Of a stretch of 7,996 nucleotides of DNA, positions 1 through 5,414 are shown piece after piece. The notes beneath the pieces are model-generated. The model worked only from the letters and a program-made list of their open reading frames with translations. It was not told the origin of the DNA and did no database searches. The position numbers and the translations under genes were made by a program. Each line of letters starts with the position of its first letter. Positions within the stretch are counted from its first letter, which is position 1. Origin of the DNA: Actinomycetota bacterium (GTDB taxonomy: Bacteria; Actinomycetota; Actinomycetes; Nanopelagicales; Nanopelagicaceae); assembly GCA_009927705.1 (NCBI GenBank), contig RFMK01000121.1, forward strand, positions 1 to 7,996. Direction: 5' to 3'.

Positions 1-75
1 CGCTTTGACTTCTTCGGATTTGCTGCAAGAAGTTAGGAGAAGAGCAGCAATGACTGCGATTGCGATCCGTTTCAT
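1..75 (-). CDS. Lipoprotein, N-terminal fragment (partial at window edge)
   Basis: Only the first 25 codons are inside the window. They read as a classic lipoprotein signal peptide: a short basic start (MKR), a hydrophobic core rich in A, I, V and L, and the lipobox LTSC with the lipidated Cys at residue 17, followed by a polar stretch (SKSEEVKA). The mature protein should therefore be exported and anchored to the outer face of the membrane. The start ATG at 75-73 lies 7 bases after the stop of the preceding fluoride channel gene, so it is probably the next gene of the same transcript. No good Shine-Dalgarno sequence precedes it, which suggests coupling to translation of the upstream gene. 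The mature domain, and thus the function, cannot be seen. The signal peptide call is firm; whether the gene belongs to the same functional unit is unknown. Confidence 0.75.
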   Translation of the reverse strand, partial: MKRIAIAVIAALLLTSCSKSEEVKA

Positions 76-82
76 GGGGTGA

Positions 83-418
83 TTATGACGCAACCCAGAT
101 ACCGAGCGCAGCCGCAAACACTCCAAGGCCGTAATTGCTCAGTAAGTTCAGCGCAAAACTACGGTAATCCTTCTTCTCCGCTTCATCAAAAAGATCAAGG
201 GCAAAAGCAGACCACGTAGTAAGTGCGCCACAGAATCCAACCAATGCAAATGAAATATCTGTCTTGGAATCTATGACTAAACCAAGAAGGAAAGATCCAG
301 CTGTGTTTACAATCAAGATTCCCAATGGAAACTTCGTGTAAGAGCGGAAGTATTGATCAATCACATATCGGGTTGGTGCGCCAATAAAAGCACCCAGTAG
401 AAAGAGAGAGAGTCTCAT
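83..418 (-). CDS. crcB: Fluoride ion channel subunit FluC/CrcB (second of tandem pair)
   Basis: This is a 111-residue protein of four hydrophobic segments, the usual size for FluC/CrcB, which exports fluoride passively across the inner membrane as an antiparallel dimer. Family marks are G-x3-G-x3-RY near residues 9-18, the pore Asn N38 in VNTAGSFLLG, and GFCGALTTWSAF at 61-72. The TM4 region (NLLSNYGLGVFAAALG) also fits the family. In the TTF-S-x-F 'Phe box' the first Phe is replaced by Trp (W69) while the second (F72) is kept. Its ATG overlaps the stop of the upstream paralogue by four bases (ATGA), with GGTGA as a plausible ribosome site, so the two chains are probably made together and form a heterodimer, as is usual for paired actinobacterial and Bacillus genes. 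The fold assignment is firm; the heterodimer is inferred. Confidence 0.92.
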   Translation of the reverse strand: MRLSLFLLGAFIGAPTRYVIDQYFRSYTKFPLGILIVNTAGSFLLGLVIDSKTDISFALVGFCGALTTWSAFALDLFDEAEKKDYRSFALNLLSNYGLGVFAAALGIWVAS

Positions 419-747
419 CGCTTCACCGCAGGTTTAATCACAAACAAGATCAATAGGCTTGTGATGATAGTTGCGAAGAAATATCCAATTGATTTCATTG
501 AATTGTGTTCGTTATAGATGACTGCAACTGATGAAAACGTTGTGAGACCTCCCGCAAATCCTGGGATAAGCGCTAGCCGCATCAATTCTGAAGTCTTCAA
601 ACTATAAGCAATGAGGCCAGCGATTGCTACGCCAAGGAGATTTGAAATGAAAATCGCTGAGGGGTAGCGAGTGATGGACTCAGAAAGTACGTATCTGGTG
701 AGGGAGCCGAGCGCTCCCCCGATTCCAACAATGAGGAGTTTTTTCAC
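415..747 (-). CDS. crcB: Fluoride ion channel subunit FluC/CrcB (first of tandem pair)
   Basis: This is a 110-residue four-helix membrane protein homologous to the gene that follows it. It has GGALGSLTRY at 10-19, the pore Asn N36 in SNLLGVAIAG, and the pore motif GFAGGLTTFSSV at 63-74. The first Phe of the Phe box is present (F71) but the second is Val (V74), the reverse of its partner. The fourth helix (roughly 85-106) is plain hydrophobic and lacks the S-x-Y-x-x-G type signature kept by the partner. The start codon is GTG at 747-745, overlapping the stop of the PF04020 gene as GTGA, with no strong Shine-Dalgarno sequence, so translation probably depends on the upstream gene. The expected role is fluoride efflux as one half of a heterodimer. 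Fluoride detoxification is known for the family; this chain's own pore activity is uncertain. Confidence 0.9.
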   Translation of the reverse strand: MKKLLIVGIGGALGSLTRYVLSESITRYPSAIFISNLLGVAIAGLIAYSLKTSELMRLALIPGFAGGLTTFSSVAVIYNEHNSMKSIGYFFATIITSLLILFVIKPAVKR

Positions 748-1088
748 GCCCGCTTGATGATTTTGTTAGTTAAACCCGAGATCAAGCTGATGATCAAAGA
801 TCCGATGAGGGCCGATGTGAACTTATCGATGGTCAGAACATCACTCCATCGATCGACCAACATCAACATCGCAGCATTAATGACAAAAATAAAGAGGCCG
901 AAAGTGAGGATGACCGCAGGAAGCGTGAATAGTTTTAGTAATCCACCAAGAACTGTGTTGATGACACCAAAGAGCGCTGCGACCCAGAAATAATTCCAAG
1001 CGCCATCTTGAATCTGTATTCCACTAACAACAAAGGTTGTTAGCCAGAAAGCGAGGGCGAGAATTGCCCAACGCTTTACTAGATTCAT
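744..1088 (-). CDS. PF04020 family small membrane protein ('phage holin family 4'/YvlD-like)
   Basis: This is a 114-residue protein with four predicted membrane segments at about 5-24, 33-54, 56-77 and 90-108. The centre carries the pattern typical of this family: an N-x-x-x-G-G-L-L-K start of a helix, then LP, an ILTFGLF turn and VINAAML. Such proteins are widespread in bacterial chromosomes; the 'holin' label is historical and the biochemical role is unknown (Bacillus YvlD belongs to a cell-envelope stress operon). The ATG overlaps the sdhB stop by one base (TAATG), with GAGGG about nine bases upstream, and its own end overlaps the first fluoride channel gene. It is therefore translationally linked to both sides. 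It is not a recognisable SdhD: there is no heme or quinone signature and SdhC is already full length. Family assignment is good; function is open. Confidence 0.82.
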   Translation of the reverse strand: MNLVKRWAILALAFWLTTFVVSGIQIQDGAWNYFWVAALFGVINTVLGGLLKLFTLPAVILTFGLFIFVINAAMLMLVDRWSDVLTIDKFTSALIGSLIISLISGLTNKIIKRA

Positions 1089-1849
1089 TAGTTGATACCC
1101 TCACGTTTGCGGATCTTTGATCCCAACCAGCGTACAGGGTCATACTTCACATCAACCACACGTTCCTTCATCGGAATAATCGCGTTATCGGTGATCTTGA
1201 TATGTTCTGGACAAACTTCAGTACAGCACTTGGTGATGTTGCACATTCCAAGACCGTGCTCTTCCTGTGCTTTTTGTTTGCGATTACGTAGTCGATCCAA
1301 TGGGTGCATATCCAATTCAGCGATGCGGATAAAGAAACGAGGTCCAGCAAAGGACTTTTTATTCTCTTCGTGATCGCGAATGACGTGACATGTGTCTTGG
1401 CAGAGGAAACATTCGATGCATTTACGGAACTCTTGGCTACGCTCAACATCGACTTGTTGCATCCGATATTCACCAGGCTTGAGATCCTCTGGTCCTTCGA
1501 ATGCTGGAACTTCCATCGCCTTCTTATAGTTAAATGAAACATCAGTAACTAGGTCGCGAATGACGGGAAATGCGCGAAGCGGTGTGACGGTAATTGTTTC
1601 GTCATCACCGAAAGAGTTCATACGGGTCATGCAGGCAAGACGTGGTTTGCCGTTGATTTCCATCGAACAAGAACCACACTTACCGGCTTTACAGTTCCAG
1701 CGCACAGCTAAATCAGGCATTTGGGTGCCTTGGACGCGGTGAATCACATCGAGGACTACTTCGCCTTCGTTAGCGTCGACGCTGACATCTTTGAATTCAC
1801 CGTTCTTGGAATCTCCGCGCCAAATGCGCATCTTCACTTTGCGGGTCAT
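1088..1849 (-). CDS. sdhB: Succinate dehydrogenase iron-sulfur subunit SdhB
   Basis: This 253-residue electron-transfer subunit passes electrons from SdhA flavin to the membrane quinone site. All three cluster sites are visible. The [2Fe-2S] site is C53-x4-C58-x2-C61-x11-C73 in the ferredoxin-like N-terminal domain. The [4Fe-4S] site is C144-x2-C147-x2-C150-x3-C154. The third cluster is C203-x5-C209-x3-C213-P, with an extra Cys at 208. The residue after C154 is His (CH) rather than the Pro of the E. coli protein, a form I associate with actinobacterial enzymes (CIECFLCQ...CHVIRDH). The length is close to that of mycobacterial SdhB1. The ATG directly follows the sdhA stop (TAA then ATG) and its stop overlaps the next gene by one base. 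The protein acts on the cytoplasmic face of the membrane in complex II, joining the TCA cycle and the respiratory chain. Confidence 0.97.
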   Translation of the reverse strand: MTRKVKMRIWRGDSKNGEFKDVSVDANEGEVVLDVIHRVQGTQMPDLAVRWNCKAGKCGSCSMEINGKPRLACMTRMNSFGDDETITVTPLRAFPVIRDLVTDVSFNYKKAMEVPAFEGPEDLKPGEYRMQQVDVERSQEFRKCIECFLCQDTCHVIRDHEENKKSFAGPRFFIRIAELDMHPLDRLRNRKQKAQEEHGLGMCNITKCCTEVCPEHIKITDNAIIPMKERVVDVKYDPVRWLGSKIRKREGIN

Positions 1850-3748
1850 TTAGTTGCCGCCTTTCGTGAGTTCTTTTTCGGTGAAATATTTTTTTAGTTC
1901 ATCCATCTCGAATAATTCGAGAAGTTCAGATGGCAACATCTTCGCAGGTTGGGCTTCGACTTCAACGGCTTTACCACTCCATTGTGAGAGGTGGTTGACC
2001 TGACGCCAATTTGGATCCATTTTCGGATAATCGTCGCGAGTATGACCGCCACGGGATTCTTGGCGTTCGAGTGCAGAGCGAGCGATTGATTCGGAAACTA
2101 GCAACATGTTCTCAAGATCAATTGCTAGGTGGAAGCCGGGGTTAAATGCTTTGCCGCCTGTGGCTTTTACTTTACCTGCGCGTTCGCGGATGGATTCAAG
2201 TTTCTTCAAAGCATCAACAAGTTCGCTCTCGGTGCGGATGATTCCCACGAGATCTTGAGTGACATTCTGCAGTTCATGATGAAGTGAATATGGATTTTCA
2301 TCACCTTCACGAGTAAATGGTGCATTGAGATGATCGTGCGCTTTCGCAATCGCCTTATCGCTTGCCTCAGGTGTTTTGCCACCTAACTTCTTGACGTAAT
2401 CAGCAGCTCCAGCTCCAGCGCGACGACCAAAGACCAAAAGATCTGAAAGAGAGTTTCCGCCGAGACGATTCGAACCATGCATTCCGCCGGCAACTTCACC
2501 AGCAGCGAATAGTCCTTCGACTCCGTAAGCAGCGGTGGTATCTGGATCAACCTTCACGCCGCCCATGACGTAATGACATGTTGGGCCAACTTCCATTGGT
2601 TGTTCGGTGATATCGACATCAGCAAGCTCTTTGAATTGGTGCCACATGGATGGCAAACGACGCTTGATTTCATCGGCCGGCAAACGTTTGGAGACATCAA
2701 GGTATACGCCGCCGTGCTCAGATCCGCGTCCAGCTTTAACTTCAGCATTAATTGCGCGCGCAACTTCGTCACGTGGTAGAAGTTCTGGTGGACGGCGATT
2801 GTTATTTTGATCTTTGTACCAACGATCTGCCTCTGCTTCGTTGTCGGCGTACTTATCTCTAAACACTTCTGGGATGTAGTTGAACATGAAGCGCTTACCT
2901 TCGCTGTTGGTAAGAACGCCACCATCACCACGAACTGATTCAGTAACGAGAATTCCGCGGACTGAGGGTGGCCAGACCATACCTGTTGGATGGAATTGGA
3001 CGAACTCCATATCAACGAGAGCTGAGCCAGCTTTCAGTGCGAGTGCATGACCGTCGCCCGTACCTTCCCATGAATTAGAGGTGATCTTGAAAGATTTTCC
3101 AATTCCACCAGTAGCAAGAACAACAGCTGGTGCTTCAAAGAGCACTTCATTTCCAGTTTCGCGCCAGTATCCATAACAACCAGCGACCTTGTTTCCATCT
3201 TTAATAATTTCGGTGATGGTGAGTTCGGCGAAAACTTTGAGATATTTCTCGGCGTCGCCATGTTCCTTGGCATCTTTTTGTTGCATCGCAACAATTTTCT
3301 GTTGCATGGTGCGAATCAATTCCAAGCCAGTGCGATCGCCAACGTGAGCTAAGCGAGGATATTCATGGCCACCGAAGTTACGTTGAGAGATGCGGCCATC
3401 TTTAGTGCGATCAAAAAGCGCGCCCCATGTTTCGAGTTCCCAGATTCGATCTGGTGATTCTTTTGCATGAAGTTCCGCCATCCGCCAGTTGTTAAGGAAC
3501 TTTCCACCGCGCATTGTGTCGCGGAAGTGAACTTTCCATCCATCGTTCTCGTTGACGTTACCCATTGCCGCAGCTGCTCCACCTTCAGCCATAACAGTGT
3601 GGGCCTTGCCGAAAAGTGATTTACAGATGATTGCAACGCGAAGTCCCGCTTGGCGGGCTTCAACAGCGGCGCGCAAACCAGCGCCACCAGCTCCGATGAC
3701 AACAACATCGAATCGATAGCGATCGTATTTGATCTCATTATTTGCCAT
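1850..3748 (-). CDS. sdhA: Succinate dehydrogenase flavoprotein subunit SdhA
   Basis: This 632-residue subunit oxidises succinate to fumarate using covalently bound FAD. The dinucleotide-binding motif VVVIGAGGAGLRAA begins near residue 15. H50 in KAHTVMAEGG is the expected FAD-linking His. Active-site residues by comparison with the family are H253 (QFHPTG), R326 (LPRDEVARAI, proton delivery), H392 (GPTCHYVMGG) and R428 (GSNRLGGNSL). The capping domain lies around 255-370 and the helical and C-terminal domains after 450, with ESRGGHTRDDYP near 564-575. The sequence style (FGKAHTVMAEGG, long insert rich in D/E/R/N around 298-320) matches the actinobacterial Sdh1 type rather than the E. coli type. 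The ATG is preceded by AGGA seven bases upstream, overlapping the sdhC stop. The direction in the cell (succinate oxidation or fumarate reduction) cannot be decided from sequence; oxidation is likelier in an aerobe. Confidence 0.98.
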   Translation of the reverse strand: MANNEIKYDRYRFDVVVIGAGGAGLRAAVEARQAGLRVAIICKSLFGKAHTVMAEGGAAAAMGNVNENDGWKVHFRDTMRGGKFLNNWRMAELHAKESPDRIWELETWGALFDRTKDGRISQRNFGGHEYPRLAHVGDRTGLELIRTMQQKIVAMQQKDAKEHGDAEKYLKVFAELTITEIIKDGNKVAGCYGYWRETGNEVLFEAPAVVLATGGIGKSFKITSNSWEGTGDGHALALKAGSALVDMEFVQFHPTGMVWPPSVRGILVTESVRGDGGVLTNSEGKRFMFNYIPEVFRDKYADNEAEADRWYKDQNNNRRPPELLPRDEVARAINAEVKAGRGSEHGGVYLDVSKRLPADEIKRRLPSMWHQFKELADVDITEQPMEVGPTCHYVMGGVKVDPDTTAAYGVEGLFAAGEVAGGMHGSNRLGGNSLSDLLVFGRRAGAGAADYVKKLGGKTPEASDKAIAKAHDHLNAPFTREGDENPYSLHHELQNVTQDLVGIIRTESELVDALKKLESIRERAGKVKATGGKAFNPGFHLAIDLENMLLVSESIARSALERQESRGGHTRDDYPKMDPNWRQVNHLSQWSGKAVEVEAQPAKMLPSELLELFEMDELKKYFTEKELTKGGN

Positions 3749-3755
3749 GGATTCG

Positions 3756-3760
3756 TCCTA
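3756..3760 (-). promoter_or_regulatory. Ribosome binding site of sdhA overlapping the sdhC stop
   Basis: TAGGA on the minus strand ends seven bases before the sdhA ATG. Its first three bases are the TAG stop codon of sdhC, so ribosomes finishing sdhC occupy the sdhA initiation site. This supports coupled translation of the membrane and flavoprotein subunits and supports the ATG at 3748 as the true start. Confidence 0.6.
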
Positions 3761-4561
3761 GAAGAAGTAGTAGTTGGTAATGGTGCCGGCTGCGACAAGT
3801 CGTACATAAAGATCAGTAAGGGCTACACCGAAGAGTGAGATCCAGGCATAAACCGGATGGCGGTGATTAAGAACAGATACCCATCCCCAGAGTTTGTAGC
3901 GAATCGGGTGTTTGGAGAAATGTTTCAAACGTCCACCGATTGTGTGACGGCAAGTGTGACATGAAGCTGAATAGAGCCACAACAACGTTGCGTTAGCGAT
4001 GAGAACTAACGTACCGACGCTCATATGTCCCCACTCGCCTTCGGGATTTTTGAAAGCGATGATCGCGTCATACGTGAGAATGGCGTTGAAGATTAAACCT
4101 GCGAAGAAGAACCAGCGATGCCCGTTCTGCAGAATCAATGGTGCGCGAGTTTCACCGGTGTATTTGGAATGTGGTTCGGCCACAGCACATGCTGGTGGCG
4201 ACATCCAGAAAGAACGGTAATACGCCTTGCGGTAGTAATAACAAGTAAGACGGAAGCCGAGCGGGAATATCAAGATGAAGAGCGCTGGCGAAATAATCAT
4301 TCCGAAGATTGTGAAGGTTCCGATTGGCGTGCCGAAGTGAGTAGAACCTTCAACACATGCGGTTGAAAGACATGGCGAATAGAACGGGGAGATTAATGGT
4401 TCTGCAAAGTAATACTTCTTTTCAAATGCGCGGAAGGTTGCGTAGATAATGAATGAGACAAGAACAAGAACGGTAATGAGTGGTTGGAGCCACCAACGAT
4501 CAGTGCGGAGCGTGCGCTCTTTTATTGCTGCTCTAGTAGCAGAGAAAACACCTGTGGCCAC
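3758..4561 (-). CDS. sdhC: Succinate dehydrogenase membrane anchor SdhC, actinobacterial Sdh1 type
   Basis: This 267-residue membrane protein anchors SdhA/SdhB and should carry the quinone site. Hydrophobic segments are seen at about 25-46, 80-103, 150-169, 182-200 and 236-258, so it is far larger than the roughly 120-residue SdhC of E. coli and close to mycobacterial Sdh1 SdhC. It is unusually rich in Cys and His: C64, C69, H75, C107, C125, H131, H148, and C201-H202-x-C204-x-H206, followed by GGRLKHFSKHP. A conserved Cys/His set of this kind suits a metal or Fe-S site. No separate sdhD gene is present. The start is GTG at 4561-4559, chosen because a perfect AAGGAGG lies six bases upstream. 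The gene heads an sdhCAB cluster after a 112-base spacer, so expression of the complex probably begins here or at the tRNA upstream. Identity is firm; cofactor content is inference. Confidence 0.93.
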   Translation of the reverse strand: MATGVFSATRAAIKERTLRTDRWWLQPLITVLVLVSFIIYATFRAFEKKYYFAEPLISPFYSPCLSTACVEGSTHFGTPIGTFTIFGMIISPALFILIFPLGFRLTCYYYRKAYYRSFWMSPPACAVAEPHSKYTGETRAPLILQNGHRWFFFAGLIFNAILTYDAIIAFKNPEGEWGHMSVGTLVLIANATLLWLYSASCHTCRHTIGGRLKHFSKHPIRYKLWGWVSVLNHRHPVYAWISLFGVALTDLYVRLVAAGTITNYYFF

Positions 4562-4567
4562 GCAACG

Positions 4568-4574
4568 CCTCCTT
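4568..4574 (-). promoter_or_regulatory. Strong Shine-Dalgarno sequence of sdhC (decides the GTG start)
   Basis: AAGGAGG is a full match to the anti-SD of 16S rRNA and ends six bases before the GTG start. It is the best ribosome site in the window. Directly upstream on the same strand is its complement CCTCC (4575-4579), so the RNA contains CCUCCAAGGAGG, which could fold on itself with a four-base loop and partly hide the site. Confidence 0.8.
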
Positions 4575-4610
4575 GGAGGAACGGCTTGAAGTTATGGCGT
4601 AATTTTCCTA

Positions 4611-4653
4611 GTGCGATTGAATCCTTGCTAGGTGAACTCTTATGAAATCGCAC
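4611..4653. repeat. Perfect 8-base inverted repeat upstream of sdhC
   Basis: GTGCGATT at 4611-4618 is repeated inverted as AATCGCAC at 4646-4653, with 27 bases between the arms. A second short pair, CCTAG at 4607-4611 and CTAGG at 4628-4632, overlaps the first arm, so the two hairpins cannot both form fully as simple stems. No T-run follows, so this is not an intrinsic terminator. It could be an RNA leader structure or two half-sites of an operator. An 8-base match in about 110 bases can arise by chance with modest probability, so confidence in function is low. Confidence 0.35.
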
Positions 4654-4673
4654 ACAGGTACTGAAGAAACGAG

Positions 4674-4756
4674 CGGAGGGCGTGGGATTTGAACCCACGA
4701 AGGTTTCCCTTGCCGGTTTTCAAGACCGGTGCACTAGGCCACTATGCGAGCCCTCC
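4674..4756 (-). tRNA. tRNA-Ser (anticodon UGA)
   Basis: This is an 83-base class II tRNA. The acceptor stem is GGAGGGC pairing with GCCCTCC, then discriminator G. The D arm is GCA/TGC around TAGTGGCCTAG. The anticodon stem is CCGGT/ACCGG with loop CTTGAAA, giving anticodon TGA at 4722-4720. The long variable arm AAGG-GAAA-CCTT is typical of tRNA-Ser. The T arm is GTGGG-TTCAAAT-CCCAC. The 3' CCA is not encoded (CTC follows the discriminator) and must be added after transcription. It decodes UCA and, by wobble, other UCN codons. It begins 16 bases after the stop of the TRIC-family gene and lies downstream of serS, whose product charges it. No terminator follows before sdhC. Confidence 0.97.
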
Positions 4757-4763
4757 GTGGGAA

Positions 4764-4792
4764 AACTTACCTTTACTTGGAGGGGTCTTCAA
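4764..4792 (-). promoter_or_regulatory. Candidate housekeeping promoter for tRNA-Ser
   Basis: On the minus strand, TTGAAG (4792-4787) and TAAGTT (4769-4764) are separated by exactly 17 bases, resembling -35 TTGACA and -10 TANNNT elements of the main sigma factor. The -10 ends seven bases before the first tRNA base, so transcription would start at or next to the mature 5' end. The -35 and much of the spacer lie inside the last codons of the TRIC-family gene. With no terminator after the tRNA, it could also feed sdhCAB. The match to consensus is partial (4 of 6 and 3 of 6), so this is a prediction from position and spacing. Confidence 0.5.
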
Positions 4793-5414
4793 AATCCAAA
4801 CTTGGTAAAGCAGGCTTGAGATGAATTCGAAAGCGTACAGATGCCATTTGAATGATGACAATCAGTGTTGCTGATAATGCAACAGATACATTTAAGTTCA
4901 ATGAAGTGTCTTTGAGGAAAACAAAGATCGTCGCACCAATTGCTGAAGCAGTCGCATACAACGGACCGCCGGTAAAAATCTGCGGCGTCATTCGACAGAC
5001 AACATCGCGCAAGACACCGCCACCAACTGCTGTGATAACACCCAACAAGATTGCAACCAGATCGGAAGTGAGATTGATTGTTGCTTTGTATGTGCCTGCG
5101 ACAGCGAAGAGTGACATCGCTACTGAGTCTAAGAAAACCACTGAATTAACCGCAGATTTGAACCAACGTCCAATGATGAGAGCAGTAATGACCGCAGCAA
5201 TTGCGGTGAGAATGTATTTATCTTCCATCGCTGCTGGTCGGCCAACTGCAAGCAAGAGATCGCGGACTATTCCGCCACCGAGGCCAGTAAGGATTGCGAC
5301 TGCAATGACACCCACTAAATCAAAACGCTTATAGAAGATGGCAAATAGCGCACCTTGAAGTGCGCCGATTCCTACTGTTAGTAAGTCAAGCCAAAGAGGA
5401 ACTGCAGCTGTCAT
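4773..5414 (-). CDS. TRIC/UPF0126 family membrane protein (YadS/YicG-like)
   Basis: This 213-residue protein is built of two tandem repeats of the PF03458 unit, each with a GGG-[IV]-[LV]-RD signature: GGGIVRD at 46-52 and GGGVLRD at 131-137. About seven membrane segments are expected (near 8-27, 32-50, 66-82, 92-110, 115-133, 150-168 and 174-192), followed by a short soluble tail. Prokaryotic relatives have been characterised as trimeric intracellular cation channel (TRIC) homologues, and the domain is also labelled a glycine transporter in Pfam, so the substrate is not settled. The ATG overlaps the stop of the HAD gene by four bases (ATGA), with GGAG nine bases upstream, placing it as the last protein gene of the pheA-serS-HAD operon. 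Family assignment is firm; substrate unknown. Confidence 0.9.
   Translation of the reverse strand: MTAAVPLWLDLLTVGIGALQGALFAIFYKRFDLVGVIAVAILTGLGGGIVRDLLLAVGRPAAMEDKYILTAIAAVITALIIGRWFKSAVNSVVFLDSVAMSLFAVAGTYKATINLTSDLVAILLGVITAVGGGVLRDVVCRMTPQIFTGGPLYATASAIGATIFVFLKDTSLNLNVSVALSATLIVIIQMASVRFRIHLKPALPSLDFEDPSK

Larger units (their letters stand above)
4562..4673 (-). promoter_or_regulatory. Non-coding leader between tRNA-Ser and sdhCAB
   Basis: This 112-base spacer is the only sizeable non-coding stretch in the window. I find no terminator (no GC-rich stem followed by a T-run) after the tRNA, and no convincing -35/-10 pair. Weak -10-like words such as CATAAG (minus strand) lack a good -35. 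It holds an 8-base inverted repeat (listed separately) and the sdhC ribosome site. Most likely it is the 5' leader of the sdh transcript, either processed from a tRNA read-through transcript or started from a promoter I cannot resolve. Confidence 0.45.

Noticed and set aside
744..1088. Prophage remnant because of the 'phage holin' family name
   Set aside because: PF04020 proteins are common chromosomal membrane proteins; there is no lysin, integrase, structural phage gene or att-like repeat nearby.
83..1100. Fluoride riboswitch controlling the crcB pair
   Set aside because: The channel genes overlap their upstream neighbours, leaving no untranslated space for a leader riboswitch, and I see none in the 4562-4673 leader.
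1088..1849. Broken third Fe-S cluster in SdhB because of the CC pair at 208-209
   Set aside because: The spacing C203-x5-C209-x3-C213-P matches the family exactly; C208 is simply an extra neighbouring Cys.
3349..3807. A 152-codon open frame on the minus strand overlapping sdhA in another frame
   Set aside because: The sdhA frame carries all conserved motifs across this stretch; the alternative reading has none and looks like a frame shadow.
4562..4673. Intrinsic terminator after tRNA-Ser
   Set aside because: The inverted repeat has a 27-base loop, and no T-run follows on the minus strand.
4674..4756. Integration (att) site at the tRNA-Ser gene
   Set aside because: No repeat of the tRNA 3' end, integrase or island-like gene content is found; both sides are conserved housekeeping genes.
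4852..5334. A 160-codon open frame on the plus strand opposite the TRIC-family gene
   Set aside because: It has no family resemblance and a low-complexity composition rich in Thr, Ala, Ile and Arg, and lies fully antisense to a clear conserved gene; it arises from the codon pattern of that gene.
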